This document shows positions 1 to 8,294 of a stretch of DNA of 64,000 nt, in pieces (position 1 is the stretch's first letter; the number at the start of each line of letters is the position of its first letter). The notes below the pieces were generated by a model. The model made no database searches, was not told the origin of the DNA, and saw only the letters and a program-made list of their open reading frames with translations. Origin of the DNA: Candidatus Mycobacterium wuenschmannii (GTDB taxonomy: Bacteria; Actinomycetota; Actinomycetes; Mycobacteriales; Mycobacteriaceae); assembly GCF_030252325.1 (NCBI RefSeq), contig NZ_CP126981.1:1-64000 (forward strand). The letters are read 5' to 3'. The position numbers and the translations under genes are program-made.

Positions 1-481
1 TGATCTCGCGACCCTTGAAGCCGGTGAACATCGGCGTCATCGCGCCCAACTCCATCCCGCCGGTCGCCAGGGCGACGAGGTGCGAGGAGATCCGGTTGAG
101 TTCCATCATCATCACCCGGATGACGTTGACCCGCTCGGGGATCTCGTCGGTGATGCCGAGCAGTTTCTCCACGCCCAGGCAGAACGCCGTCTCGTTGAAA
201 AACGGTGACAGGTAATCCATTCGGGTCACGAACGTGACGCCCTGTGTCCAGTACCGGTACTCGAGGTTCTTCTCGATTCCGGTGTGCAGGTAGCCGATTC
301 CGCAGCGGGCGTCGGTGACGGTCTCGCCCTCGATCTCCAGGATCAGGCGCAGCACCCCGTGCGTGGACGGGTGCTGGGGTCCCATGTTGACGACGATCCG
401 CTCGCCGGGTTCGCCCTTGCGGGCGGCCTCGACGATCTTGTCCCAATCCTGCCCGCCGAGGGTTACCAGGGTTTCGCTCAT
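1..481 (-). CDS. nuoD: NADH-quinone oxidoreductase subunit D (N-terminal part)
   Basis: The first 160 residues of NuoD, the 49-kDa-type subunit of the peripheral arm of complex I, which sits near the quinone site; the gene runs off the left edge. The reading includes the family hallmark [12 protein letters not shown] and then GYLHTGIEK. The ATG at 481 overlaps the nuoC stop by one base (TGATG), so the two are translationally coupled. Order nuoA-B-C-D is the standard actinobacterial nuo operon, on the minus strand here. Confidence 0.95.
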   Translation of the reverse strand, partial: MSETLVTLGGQDWDKIVEAARKGEPGERIVVNMGPQHPSTHGVLRLILEIEGETVTDARCGIGYLHTGIEKNLEYRYWTQGVTFVTRMDYLSPFFNETAFCLGVEKLLGITDEIPERVNVIRVMMMELNRISSHLVALATGGMELGAMTPMFTGFKGREI

Positions 482-1215
482 CAGTTGTACGACCTCCGCT
501 GGTCGGGCGGGGGAATCTTGGCGCCTTTGTACTCGACGGGCACGCCGCCGAGCGGGTAGTCCTTGCGCTGCGGGTGCCCCTGCCAGTCGTCGGGCATCTC
601 GATCCGGGTCAGCGACGGGTGACCGTCGAAGAGGATGCCGAAGAAATCGTAGGTCTCCCGCTCGTGCCAGTCGTTCGTCGGGTAGATGCCGAACAGCGAC
701 GGGATGTGCGGATCACCATCGGGCGCAGCCACTTCCAGTCGCACACGGCGGTTGTGCGTGATCGAGCTCAGCGGGTAGACCGCGTGCAATTCGCGACCGG
801 TCTCGTCCGGGTAGTGCACGCCGCTGACACCCAGGCACAGCTCGAAGCGCAGCTGTGCGTCGTCACGCAGCCGACGGGCGACCTGCAGCAGGTGCTCGCG
901 GCGCACGTGCAGCGTCAGCTCGTTGCGGTAGACGACGACTTTCTCGATGGCGTCGGCGAATTCGAGGTCGTCATCGGCCTTCAGCGCGTCGGCCAGTCGG
1001 TCGACCACCTCGTCGAAGTAGAAGCCGTAGGGCCGCGGAGTGCCCTCGTCGATGGTGACCTGGCGGACCAGTCGACCGTAACCCGAGGTGTCACCGCTGC
1101 CGCGGACACCAAACATGCCGCGGCGCACGCTGATCCGCTCGGCGTCGGAGGTCTCGACGGGGCTGCCGCCGACCTCACTCGCCGCGCGCTTGGGGTCGTG
1201 TTCCGGTGAGCTCAT
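481..1215 (-). CDS. nuoC: NADH-quinone oxidoreductase subunit C
   Basis: Subunit C (30-kDa type) of proton-pumping NADH dehydrogenase, 244 aa, in the peripheral arm of complex I. An N-terminal extension of about 60 residues is followed by the conserved core with [13 protein letters not shown] and [12 protein letters not shown] motifs and the C-terminal [13 protein letters not shown] signature. The frame is open much further upstream through nuoB, but the ATG at 1215 starts a sensible N-terminus (MSSPEHDP) and overlaps the nuoB stop by 4 bases (ATGA). Co-transcribed with nuoA, nuoB and nuoD. Confidence 0.95.
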   Translation of the reverse strand: MSSPEHDPKRAASEVGGSPVETSDAERISVRRGMFGVRGSGDTSGYGRLVRQVTIDEGTPRPYGFYFDEVVDRLADALKADDDLEFADAIEKVVVYRNELTLHVRREHLLQVARRLRDDAQLRFELCLGVSGVHYPDETGRELHAVYPLSSITHNRRVRLEVAAPDGDPHIPSLFGIYPTNDWHERETYDFFGILFDGHPSLTRIEMPDDWQGHPQRKDYPLGGVPVEYKGAKIPPPDQRRSYN

Positions 1216-1766
1216 CGCAACAACCCGAGATGCTCGATCGTTGGCCGGGCTTCCAGCGCGGCCTGCTCGGCCGCGGCGATGGCCTGCTCGCGATTGACGC
1301 CGAGTGGCATCTCCTGAATCTTGTCGTGCAGCTTCAGGATTGCGTACAGCAGCATTTCCGGGCGCGGCGGGCAGCCGGGCAGGTAGATGTCGACCGGTAC
1401 CACGTGGTCGACGCCTTGAATGATCGCGTAGTTGTTGAACATTCCGCCCGACGACGCACAGACGCCCATGGCGAGTACCCATTTGGGCTCGGCCATCTGG
1501 TCGTAGATCTGACGCAGCACCGGCGCCATCTTCTGGCTGACCCGGCCGGCGACGATCATCAGGTCGGCCTGGCGCGGCGTGGCCGAAAATCGCTCCATGC
1601 CGAAGCGTGCGATGTCGAAACGCGGTCCGGCAGTGGCCATCATCTCGATCGCGCAGCAGGCCAGTCCGAAGGTGGCCGGCCACAGCGAGCTCTTGCGGAA
1701 GTAGCCCGCCAACTGCTCGACGGTGGTCAGCAGGAAGCCGCTGGGAAGTTTTTCTTCAATGCCCAC
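1212..1766 (-). CDS. nuoB: NADH-quinone oxidoreductase subunit B
   Basis: NuoB (PSST type), 184 aa, binds the N2 [4Fe-4S] cluster that hands electrons to quinone. The four cluster cysteines are visible: adjacent Cys37-Cys38 in GLACCAIEM, Cys103 in GVCASSGG and Cys132 in PGCPPRPE. Length and all motifs are normal. It overlaps nuoC by 4 bases and lies 8 bases downstream of nuoA, consistent with one operon. Confidence 0.97.
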   Translation of the reverse strand: MGIEEKLPSGFLLTTVEQLAGYFRKSSLWPATFGLACCAIEMMATAGPRFDIARFGMERFSATPRQADLMIVAGRVSQKMAPVLRQIYDQMAEPKWVLAMGVCASSGGMFNNYAIIQGVDHVVPVDIYLPGCPPRPEMLLYAILKLHDKIQEMPLGVNREQAIAAAEQAALEARPTIEHLGLLR

Positions 1767-1774
1767 GATTTACC

Positions 1775-2152
1775 TCAATCCCAAGTCAATCCGCCGCGGC
1801 GCCACACGTACGCGTAGGCCACGAAGACGGTGAGCATGAAGATCACCATCTCGATCAGCGCGAACAGGCCGAGTTGGTCGTAGCTGACCGCCCACGGATA
1901 CAGGAACACGATCTCGATGTCGAAGACGATGAACAGCATCGCGGTCAGGTAGTACTTCACCGGGAACCGCTGCCCGCTGCCGGCGTGCGGCGCGTTGGCG
2001 GGCTGGTCACTGGGCTCGATCCCGCATTCGTAGGCCTCGAGTTTGGCTCGGTTGTAGCGCTTGGGGCCGGTGATCTGGGCGAGTGCGACCGAGCCGAGCG
2101 CGAAGGCTGCGGCGATCCCTCCGAGAACGAGAATGGGTAGGTAAAGATTCAT
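1775..2152 (-). CDS. nuoA: NADH-quinone oxidoreductase subunit A
   Basis: NuoA, 125 aa, a three-helix membrane subunit of complex I. The conserved loop YECGIEP lies between helices 1 and 2, and the FDIEIVFLYPW motif is in helix 2. An upstream in-frame ATG at 2173 would add RKRRRG, but MNLYLPILV at 2152 matches the usual NuoA start. First gene of the nuo operon. The 272 bases upstream to the next gene are non-coding and should hold the operon promoter, for which I could not single out clear hexamers. Confidence 0.95.
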   Translation of the reverse strand: MNLYLPILVLGGIAAAFALGSVALAQITGPKRYNRAKLEAYECGIEPSDQPANAPHAGSGQRFPVKYYLTAMLFIVFDIEIVFLYPWAVSYDQLGLFALIEMVIFMLTVFVAYAYVWRRGGLTWD

Positions 2153-2424
2153 CCCGCGACGACGCTTCCTCACTCTGGTCTATGGGCTGGACTGTGAGCG
2201 CAACCACAGCCTAGCGACCGTGTGCGGTCGCGCGCTCAGCAGGTTAGATGTGACCTCAACCACAACTTGACGGGTGATGAACGGCGTGCGACCGCGTGGG
2301 CCGGGGGAGCGCTGCACCTCGTGCGGATAGCGCAGTGCGGCAGTGGGGTTGGGCGAAATTATGAGCCCTCTATGCGGGCGTGTTCAGGTGCCGACGAACG
2401 GCGATTCGGGGCCGGGGCGGCCGG

Positions 2425-2823
2425 CTACTGAACGGGGGTGCGCAGCAACTCGAGAACGGTGCGGCTGAGCCGGATCGGATCGATCGGGTGCGGCACCGCG
2501 CCCTCGGCGCGTGACCAGCTGGCCAGCCAGGCGTCGTCCTGACGGCCGGTCAGCACGACAATCGGCGGTCCCTGGTCGATCTCGTCCTTGAGCTGCTTGG
2601 CCAGGCCCATGCCGCCCTCGGGGGTCGCCTCGCCGTCCAGGATGGCCAGATCGATGCCGCCGGCGTCGACCTGCTGGACGACGACCGGGCCGGTCGCGAC
2701 CTCGACGTAGGTGAGCTCGGGCAGGTCGGGATGGATCCGCTTGCCCAGCGCCACCATCACGGCCTGTCGGGTGTTGGGGTTGTCGCTGTACACGAGGACG
2801 CGCAACGGGCTGTTGGCAGACAC
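2425..2823 (-). CDS. Single-domain response regulator (receiver only, Rv3143-like)
   Basis: A 132-aa stand-alone CheY-like receiver without output domain. The phospho-acceptor Asp63 is in LAILDGEA and Thr92 of VVLTGRQ is the switch Thr. The lysine normally found in the KP motif near the C-terminus is replaced: AEGAVPHPIDP has His112 where Lys is expected, and only one acidic residue (Asp14) remains of the N-terminal acidic pair. An Rv3143-like gene beside nuo is the M. tuberculosis arrangement as I recall it. GTG start, with a TACGAT -10 element 7 bases upstream, suggests a leaderless mRNA. Confidence 0.85.
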   Translation of the reverse strand: MSANSPLRVLVYSDNPNTRQAVMVALGKRIHPDLPELTYVEVATGPVVVQQVDAGGIDLAILDGEATPEGGMGLAKQLKDEIDQGPPIVVLTGRQDDAWLASWSRAEGAVPHPIDPIRLSRTVLELLRTPVQ

Positions 2824-2830
2824 GGTGCAG

Positions 2831-2836
2831 ATCGTA
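2831..2836 (-). promoter_or_regulatory. Predicted -10 element of the response-regulator gene
   Basis: TACGAT read on the minus strand, 7 bases before the GTG start at 2823. This matches the mycobacterial TANNNT -10 consensus and would place transcription start on or next to the start codon. Prediction only. Confidence 0.45.
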
Positions 2837-2883
2837 ACGCCCGCCGTCGGTTACCGCGGCGTCCGTCGCGGTCTCGCCACCCC

Positions 2884-3258
2884 TCAGCCGAGAATCGGTG
2901 TGAGGTCAGCCGGGTCGAAGTACTCGTCGATGCGGGTGATCAGGTCGTCCGCGTTCACCTTGATCACGATGCAGACCCGCAGCGCGATCACACCGCCATT
3001 CGTGCCGGTGGCATGCAGTACGTGCTGCTGCACGAAGCCGCCGGGAAACGCCTGCCGGTCGAGGATCTCGTAGCGGCGTTCGGCAGTGACGCGAATGAAC
3101 CACCGCAGCACCTTCATCGCGCGGGGCTTGTCGTCGTCACGCTCGGCGGCGGCCCGCCAGACCTCGATGTCGTCGGCGAAGAGTTGCTCGAGGCGGGACT
3201 CGTCGCCGCGTTCGATGGCGGCGAACAGGTCATCGGCCACGGGGTGGGCGGCGGTCAT
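2884..3258 (-). CDS. NTF2-like / SnoaL-type protein
   Basis: A 124-aa protein of the nuclear-transport-factor-2-like superfamily (SnoaL and limonene-epoxide-hydrolase fold): N-terminal helices with DDLFAAIERGDESRLEQLFADDIEVW, then beta strands ending in VKVNADDLITRIDEYFDPADL. Such cone-fold proteins act as small hydrolases or isomerases or bind hydrophobic ligands; the substrate cannot be read from sequence. ATG at 3258 is preferred over an upstream in-frame start because AAGGAG lies just upstream. It is the last gene of the ten-gene minus-strand operon, 10 bases after the DUF6285 gene. Confidence 0.75.
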   Translation of the reverse strand: MTAAHPVADDLFAAIERGDESRLEQLFADDIEVWRAAAERDDDKPRAMKVLRWFIRVTAERRYEILDRQAFPGGFVQQHVLHATGTNGGVIALRVCIVIKVNADDLITRIDEYFDPADLTPILG

Positions 3259-3268
3259 CGGGAGCTCC

Positions 3269-3607
3269 TTATTCGTCCTGGTAACCGGGGTGCGCGGCAG
3301 CCAGCCTCCGGCCCACCAGCGCCCGCATGGCCGACTGCACTCGGGCGTCGGCGCCGCTGGCGTCGCCGGCCCGGATGGCCGCGGCAAGGGCGGCCTCGTC
3401 GTCGTAACCGGTGCCGGCCAACACGTCGGCCACGCCGTCGTCGGGGTCGGCGCTCAGTTCCCGTTCGACCATGCGCAGGGCATTGGCCGCGACCCGAGAG
3501 TGAAAGTTGACCTGGCCGGACGTCGATTCGCGCACATCGGTCTCGAGGAAATCAGCCACGGCCGCGATCAGTTCCGCGGCAGTTGGGCGACCGTGTGCCG
3601 GCGTCAT
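3269..3607 (-). CDS. DUF6285 protein
   Basis: A 112-aa, mainly helical protein: MTPAHGRPTAAELIAAV at the N-terminus, then VRESTSGQVNFHSRVAANAL and MVERELS. This matches DUF6285, a small family typically encoded beside an APH-like phosphotransferase and an acyl-CoA dehydrogenase, as here. Molecular role unknown; an accessory role to the acyl-CoA dehydrogenase or kinase is inference from gene order. The start overlaps the catalase-like gene's stop by one base. The frame is open further upstream inside that gene but only as a shadow. Confidence 0.75.
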   Translation of the reverse strand: MTPAHGRPTAAELIAAVADFLETDVRESTSGQVNFHSRVAANALRMVERELSADPDDGVADVLAGTGYDDEAALAAAIRAGDASGADARVQSAMRALVGRRLAAAHPGYQDE

Positions 3608-4539
3608 CAGGTGGCGGGGGCTTCCGGTCCGCGGTCCACGCCGGTGCGCAGTTTGACCGAGGCGGAATACGCCTTCGTGCGGAAACGCAGGACCGGGTCG
3701 TCGGAGGGTTCGATGCCGTCGGTGACGCGCATCGGGTCGAACACGACGACGTCGCCGCCGTGCTCGCGTTGCGTCTCGACCCCGGTGATCTCGATGGTGC
3801 CGACCGTGATGGTCTGGTCGCTGCTCCACGGCTTGGACGGGTCGACGGTCGAGTCGCCGTGCGCCGCGATCTGCACCCGATAGTCGAACCGAACCGGTTG
3901 TGCCGCAAGGCGTTCGTCGAGTTCCTGGGTCAGGAAATCGGCGCCCTTGGCCTTCGCGACCTCCGGCGGGAGGAAGTCCTCGCCGGCCACGGGCTGCAGG
4001 TGGTAGCGCACCCAGCGCTCGCTGCCGTCGGCGGCCACCCACCGGAAGGCGTGCAGACCGTGATAGGCGACGGTGCCGTAACCGGCCGGCACCTTGTTCG
4101 CTTCCTTGACCACCGGCAGTGCCTTGACGAACCGCGGGTGGGTGGCGATGTACCCGATCAGCCGCAGTGGGGCGGTCGGCCCGGGGCGGGAGGCGCGCAG
4201 CAGTGAGATGAAGCCGTCAGGTGTGCTGGCCGGGAACAGCTTCGCGGTCTGCGTCGACACATCGGTCGTCGATCCGTCCGGCAACGTGAATTTCACCGCC
4301 AGCCCGCGCACGCCGGGGGCGTTGTCGGGTTGCCTCGGATTGCCTGAGCCGCTGGAGAATCGGATCAGAGTGGGCACCGCGTCACCGCTGAGGTGCGCGG
4401 CGCGGGAGAGCGCGGCGGCCTCGGGGGCCGCGGTGAAGGTGCCGTGGTAGAGCTTGCCTTTGGCGTGCAGCGCCCGGTTGCCGGGTTGCGCTCCACCCGT
4501 TGCGCGAATGACGTCGATTGCCTGATCAGGAGTGACCAC
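3607..4539 (-). CDS. Catalase-related (small) heme peroxidase
   Basis: A 310-aa member of the catalase-core family of short catalase-related peroxidases, roughly half the length of a true catalase. The N-terminal ALHAKGKLYHGTF carries the distal His equivalent (catalase HAKG motif), followed by PTLIRFSSGSGNP and GVRGLAVKF. The proximal region near the C-terminus has RFRTKAYSASVKLR, with Arg and Tyr at the spacing expected for the heme-ligand motif. Likely an organic-peroxide-using heme protein; true catalase activity is unproven for this subgroup. GTG start. It sits between the APH-like and DUF6285 genes, which are usually adjacent. Confidence 0.85.
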   Translation of the reverse strand: MVTPDQAIDVIRATGGAQPGNRALHAKGKLYHGTFTAAPEAAALSRAAHLSGDAVPTLIRFSSGSGNPRQPDNAPGVRGLAVKFTLPDGSTTDVSTQTAKLFPASTPDGFISLLRASRPGPTAPLRLIGYIATHPRFVKALPVVKEANKVPAGYGTVAYHGLHAFRWVAADGSERWVRYHLQPVAGEDFLPPEVAKAKGADFLTQELDERLAAQPVRFDYRVQIAAHGDSTVDPSKPWSSDQTITVGTIEITGVETQREHGGDVVVFDPMRVTDGIEPSDDPVLRFRTKAYSASVKLRTGVDRGPEAPAT

Positions 4540-4556
4540 AGCACAACCCTAGGCTT

Positions 4557-5543
4557 TCAACCGGCATGCGCGACCGACTTATCGAGCAAGTTCAGTAAGT
4601 CCCATTCGGTCTCGCAGACGCGGCGACCGATCGTTGCCAATTCGACCGACGGACTCTGCCCGCTGAGATGGCGTTCGGCCTGGTAGCGGCAGATGACGCC
4701 CCAGCGCAGCGTGGCCTGGACCAGCCACCAGTGGAATGCGGCCCGGTCGATGGATAGGCCGCCGGCATTTTCGTAATCGCGAACAAAATCCTCGATGCTG
4801 CCCAGGCCGCCGGCCGCGAGATCGAGCGGAGCGCCGAATCGCCAGGCCCGGATGCAGAACCAGGCCAGGTCTTCGTAGACCTCGCCGACATGGACGAGTT
4901 CCCAATCCAGCACCGCCGCCAGGCCCGACGCGTCGACGATCAGGTTGCCCATCCTGAAGTCACCATGGACCAGACGCGGCGTCGACGGCGCGGGACGGTT
5001 GTCGGCCAGCCAGCGGAAGGCCCACTCGAATGTCGCAGTGGTGTCGCCGATGACGTCCAATTCCTCGCGCCACTGCGCCATCTGGTCGTCGTCGCTGATG
5101 CCGGGAAGGTCGGCGTCCGCGCGGTGTATGGCGACCAGCGCCTCGGCGCATTGGCGAAGCAGCCGGGTCCGCCCTGAGTCGTCGAGCTGACGCTGGATGC
5201 GCCGGACGATGGTCTCTCCGGCGATCGCGTCGCAGATCAGGTACGGATTGCCTAGTGCCGCAACGGAATCGTCGGCGACCACGATGTGGGGGACCGGCGC
5301 ACCGGCGGTGGCCGCGGCGAGTTGGGCGCGGGCTTCGAGCTCCATGCCGGCGTGCACCTCGTCGGGTGGGCCGGTGCGCAGGATCAGTGCCCGTCGCTGC
5401 CCGCCGGTGAGCGCATCGAAGGCCCACGTGGTTCGGCTGGCGCCGCCGGTCAGCGCAGTGAGGTTCTCGACCTTGGTGCCCGCGCCCAGGGCAGGTTCCA
5501 GGACGCCGACGAGTTTCGGTGCCAGCTCCTCGGCGTTCGTCAC
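4557..5543 (-). CDS. APH/ACAD10-type phosphotransferase
   Basis: A 328-aa protein of the aminoglycoside-phosphotransferase (protein-kinase-like) superfamily, close to the kinase domain found beside or fused to acyl-CoA dehydrogenases (ACAD10/11). Nucleotide loop around LTGGASRTTW (residues 30-40), catalytic loop HGDFRMGN (193-200) and metal-binding LDWE with Asp213. In ACAD10/11-type systems a kinase phosphorylates hydroxyacyl-CoA for elimination; by analogy this may act on a hydroxyacyl-CoA of the operon's pathway (inference), not on an antibiotic. GTG start at 5543 overlaps the dehydrogenase stop by 4 bases; longer upstream readings are shadow. Confidence 0.88.
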   Translation of the reverse strand: MTNAEELAPKLVGVLEPALGAGTKVENLTALTGGASRTTWAFDALTGGQRRALILRTGPPDEVHAGMELEARAQLAAATAGAPVPHIVVADDSVAALGNPYLICDAIAGETIVRRIQRQLDDSGRTRLLRQCAEALVAIHRADADLPGISDDDQMAQWREELDVIGDTTATFEWAFRWLADNRPAPSTPRLVHGDFRMGNLIVDASGLAAVLDWELVHVGEVYEDLAWFCIRAWRFGAPLDLAAGGLGSIEDFVRDYENAGGLSIDRAAFHWWLVQATLRWGVICRYQAERHLSGQSPSVELATIGRRVCETEWDLLNLLDKSVAHAG

Positions 5544-6778
5544 TTGCGGCCGAACTTGAACAGCCGCTGCGCAACCCGTCGGATCTGAATCTCCTCGGCG
5601 CCCTCGGTGATGCGGTAGCGGCGGTGATGACGGTAGATGTGCTCGAATTGCTCGTGGCGGCTGTAGCCCAGGCCGCCGTAGATCTGCATGGCGCGGTCGG
5701 CGGCGTCGCACACCAGCCGGTTGGCCCGGTAGTTGGCCATCGACACCTTGTCCGACACCTCCATGTGGTGGTCGCGGTCGAGGTGCCAGGCCGCGTACTG
5801 CACCAGCAGTCGGACCATCTGGGCTTCGGTCTGCAGCTCGGCGAGCGGCCACTGCACCGCCTGATTGGTCGACAACGGCTTGCCGAAAACCTTTCGGGTG
5901 CCCGCATATTCGGCGGCCCGGTCGATGCAATATTGCGCCGCGCCCAGGCTGCTGGCCGCCTGCCGAATCCGGTTCTCGTGCAGGAAGGTCTGCGCTACTT
6001 CGAGCCCGCGGTCGACCTCACCGAGCACCGCGTCACCGGGCACCCGCACGTCGGTCAGCTCGACCTCGCCGTGGTCGGTGGGCATGTTGAACGTCCACCA
6101 GTAGTAGGGCACCTCGAAGCCGGGTGTGTCGGTGGGCACCAGGAAGGCGGTGATGCCCTGCGCCTGGCCGGGCTCGCCGGAGGTGCGAGCGAAGATCAGG
6201 TCGTGGGTTGCCCGGTGCACGCCGGTGTTGAATCGCTTGGAGCCGTTGATGATCCAGCTGTCGCCGTCTCGCTCGGCGAGGGTTTCCAGCCACGTTGCGT
6301 CGGAGCCGTGCAGCGGCTCGGTGAGACCGAAGGCCATCGACCGTTCACCGGTGATCAGCGCCTCCGACCAGGCCGCGCGCTGCTCGTCGGTGCCGAACCG
6401 CTCCATCATGATCACCTGCGGGAAGTTCCCGACGATTGAGGACTCGTTCTGCAGGTCGTTGTGTAAGCCGAGGCCTTTGTGCGCCAAGTGTTCTCGGATG
6501 ACGGCCATATCCACGTTGCTGCCGTCGCGGCCGCCGAGCGCCTCGGGTAGGCCGTAGCGCAGCCAGCCGGCCTGGTCGGCACGGCGGCGCATCTCGGAGA
6601 GCAGGTCCTCCCACTCGCGGGTGGGGATGCCGTCGTTGTCCCAGTCGGTACGGGCGTGTTCGCGGCGCTGGTCGAAGTACTGCATGTTCTCGGCCTGCAG
6701 TGGCGCAATCTCGCGTTCGATGAACGCGTCCATGTCGGCGAGCAGGCCCGGAAGGTGCTCGGGCAATGTGAAATCCAC
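5540..6778 (-). CDS. Acyl-CoA dehydrogenase
   Basis: A 412-aa FAD-dependent acyl-CoA dehydrogenase introducing an alpha,beta double bond. Helical N-domain, then the middle beta domain with FGLTEPLHGSDATW and WIINGSKRFNTG, then the C-terminal helical domain with QIYGGLGYSRHEQFEHIYR and RYRITEGAEEIQIRR, which contains the usual catalytic Glu position. ATG at 6778 lies 12 bases after the TetR stop. Coupled to the APH-like kinase and close to DUF6285, a recurring trio in actinobacteria; the ACAD10/11-like pairing suggests a branched, hydroxy or aromatic-derived acyl-CoA as substrate (inference). Confidence 0.92.
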   Translation of the reverse strand: MDFTLPEHLPGLLADMDAFIEREIAPLQAENMQYFDQRREHARTDWDNDGIPTREWEDLLSEMRRRADQAGWLRYGLPEALGGRDGSNVDMAVIREHLAHKGLGLHNDLQNESSIVGNFPQVIMMERFGTDEQRAAWSEALITGERSMAFGLTEPLHGSDATWLETLAERDGDSWIINGSKRFNTGVHRATHDLIFARTSGEPGQAQGITAFLVPTDTPGFEVPYYWWTFNMPTDHGEVELTDVRVPGDAVLGEVDRGLEVAQTFLHENRIRQAASSLGAAQYCIDRAAEYAGTRKVFGKPLSTNQAVQWPLAELQTEAQMVRLLVQYAAWHLDRDHHMEVSDKVSMANYRANRLVCDAADRAMQIYGGLGYSRHEQFEHIYRHHRRYRITEGAEEIQIRRVAQRLFKFGRK

Positions 6779-6790
6779 GGTGATTTCTCC

Positions 6791-7402
6791 TTAGGGGCCG
6801 TACAGGGTTTTCTTCCATACCGTAGCCAGCGTGGCAATGGCGTCGTCGTCACCGATCGTCAGGCCGAGACCGGAACTGCCGACAAACACCGTGGTGAAGT
6901 TTTCGAACAGCAGCGCGATGGCCGCGGCGATGTGTTCGGGGTGGAGGTCGGCCGCGTGGCCCTGCTGCTGTGCGCGCCGCACCGAGGCCGCGACGATGTC
7001 CATGCCGAACCTGCGGAACTCGTTCTGTACGGCCGCAAAACGCTGCTGGGTGGTCGCGAGCTGCGCGACCGCGATCATGATGCCGATGTTCTGCTTGAAC
7101 ATGTTCCAGTAGCCGGTGACCACCGAGGTGAAGAACGCGTCGTCGATGGGGGAGTCGGGCAGATGCAGGCTGAGCCCGGACGGCGTGAGCACGTCGTGCA
7201 GAAACGACTCGGCAAGCGCGTAGAGCAGGTCCTCTTTGTCGTCGAAGTACCGGTAGAACACCGCCGCGGATTTGCCGGCCGCAGAGGTGATGTCGGCCAG
7301 CGTGGTGCCGTGAAACCCGCGCTCAGCGAACAGTTTACGGGCGGCCTGCTCGATGGCCGCCCGGGTCTGGCGGCCTTTTGCGGTGACGACCTCAGTCGGC
7401 AC
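6791..7402 (-). CDS. TetR-family regulator within the operon
   Basis: A 203-aa TetR repressor with the N-terminal helix-turn-helix TRAAIEQAARKLFAERGFHGTTL followed by ADITSAAGKSAAVFYRYFDDKEDLL (about residues 10-60) and a variable ligand-binding C-terminal half. GTG at 7402 is chosen because it starts just before the conserved helix 1, overlapping the lyase gene's end by 11 bases; the longer open frame is inside that gene. Its position between the lyase and acyl-CoA dehydrogenase genes suggests autoregulation of the operon, probably through the palindrome at 11810-11825 (inference). Confidence 0.88.
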   Translation of the reverse strand: MPTEVVTAKGRQTRAAIEQAARKLFAERGFHGTTLADITSAAGKSAAVFYRYFDDKEDLLYALAESFLHDVLTPSGLSLHLPDSPIDDAFFTSVVTGYWNMFKQNIGIMIAVAQLATTQQRFAAVQNEFRRFGMDIVAASVRRAQQQGHAADLHPEHIAAAIALLFENFTTVFVGSSGLGLTIGDDDAIATLATVWKKTLYGP

Positions 7403-8294
7403 GGGCCCGCTTCCGGTCACCGGCGCGCAGCAGCGCGCTCGGCAGGTCGTGGCCGACAGCCGATCTCGCGACGGCAGCCGCCGCGATCGCCGCATCCAGG
7501 TCGATGTCGACGTCGATGTCGCTGTCACGCAGCAGGTACACCAGGTCCTCGGTGGCGATGTTGCCCGTGGCGCCCGGCGCGAACGGGCAACCGCCGAGCC
7601 CGCCGACCGACGCGTCCAGCCGGGTAACACCCGACTCGACCGCGGCGTAGGCGCTGGCCAGCCCGGCGCCGCGGGTGTTGTGAAAGTGCCCGCCCAGCGG
7701 CACCTCGCCGATCACGGGACGGACCTGTGCCATGAGCGAACGTACCCGCCCCGGCGAGGTGGTGCCGATCGTGTCGGCGATGCTGAACCGGTCGACGCCG
7801 TATTGGACTGCGGCCGTAGCGATGTCGAGGACCCGCCGGGCAGGGGTGGGTCCGTCGAACGGACAGTCCCACGCGACGGCGACGATCACCTCGACACTGA
7901 CATCGTTGTCGTGCGCGATCGCCACGATCTCGGCGATCTGCTCGGTGGCCTGCGTGCTGCTGCGCCCGACGTTGGCCTGGCTGAACGCGTCGCTGGCCGC
8001 GACCACGTACTCGATCGAGCGCAGTCCCGCGGCGACCGCGCGCTTGGCGCCGTTGGGGCTGGCGACCAAAGCGGAGAAGTCGATGTCCGGGTAATGCCGC
8101 AGTTCGGCGGCCAACTCCGCGGCGTCGGCCATCGACGGCACCTTCGACGGCGACACGAACGCGGTGGCCTCGACTTCGCGGACCCCGGTGGCGGCGATGG
8201 CGGCCAGCAGTTCCAGCTTGGCGGACAACGGGATTGGCTGCTCGATCTGCAGGCCGTCGCGCAGGGCCACCTCGCGGATGTCGACGTGGACCAT
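7392..8294 (-). CDS. HMG-CoA lyase-like (HMGL/DRE-TIM) aldol lyase
   Basis: A 300-aa TIM-barrel lyase of the DRE-TIM metallolyase family. Metal and catalytic residues are visible: Arg12-Asp13 in EVALRDGLQ, His203 and His205 in GGHFHNTRG, Cys236 in the flexible loop GGLGGCPFAPG and Asn245 in GATGN. These match 3-hydroxy-3-methylglutaryl-CoA lyase and relatives that cleave 3-hydroxyacyl-CoA to acetyl-CoA plus a keto or aldehyde product. The start overlaps the CoA-transferase stop by one base. In context it is probably the retro-aldol step after CoA activation of a ring-cleavage product; the exact substrate is unknown. Confidence 0.9.
   Translation of the reverse strand: MVHVDIREVALRDGLQIEQPIPLSAKLELLAAIAATGVREVEATAFVSPSKVPSMADAAELAAELRHYPDIDFSALVASPNGAKRAVAAGLRSIEYVVAASDAFSQANVGRSSTQATEQIAEIVAIAHDNDVSVEVIVAVAWDCPFDGPTPARRVLDIATAAVQYGVDRFSIADTIGTTSPGRVRSLMAQVRPVIGEVPLGGHFHNTRGAGLASAYAAVESGVTRLDASVGGLGGCPFAPGATGNIATEDLVYLLRDSDIDVDIDLDAAIAAAAVARSAVGHDLPSALLRAGDRKRARAD

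Noticed and set aside
4557-5543. Antibiotic-resistance kinase
   Set aside because: The APH fold is present, but the operon context with an acyl-CoA dehydrogenase and DUF6285 points to acyl-CoA metabolism rather than aminoglycosides.
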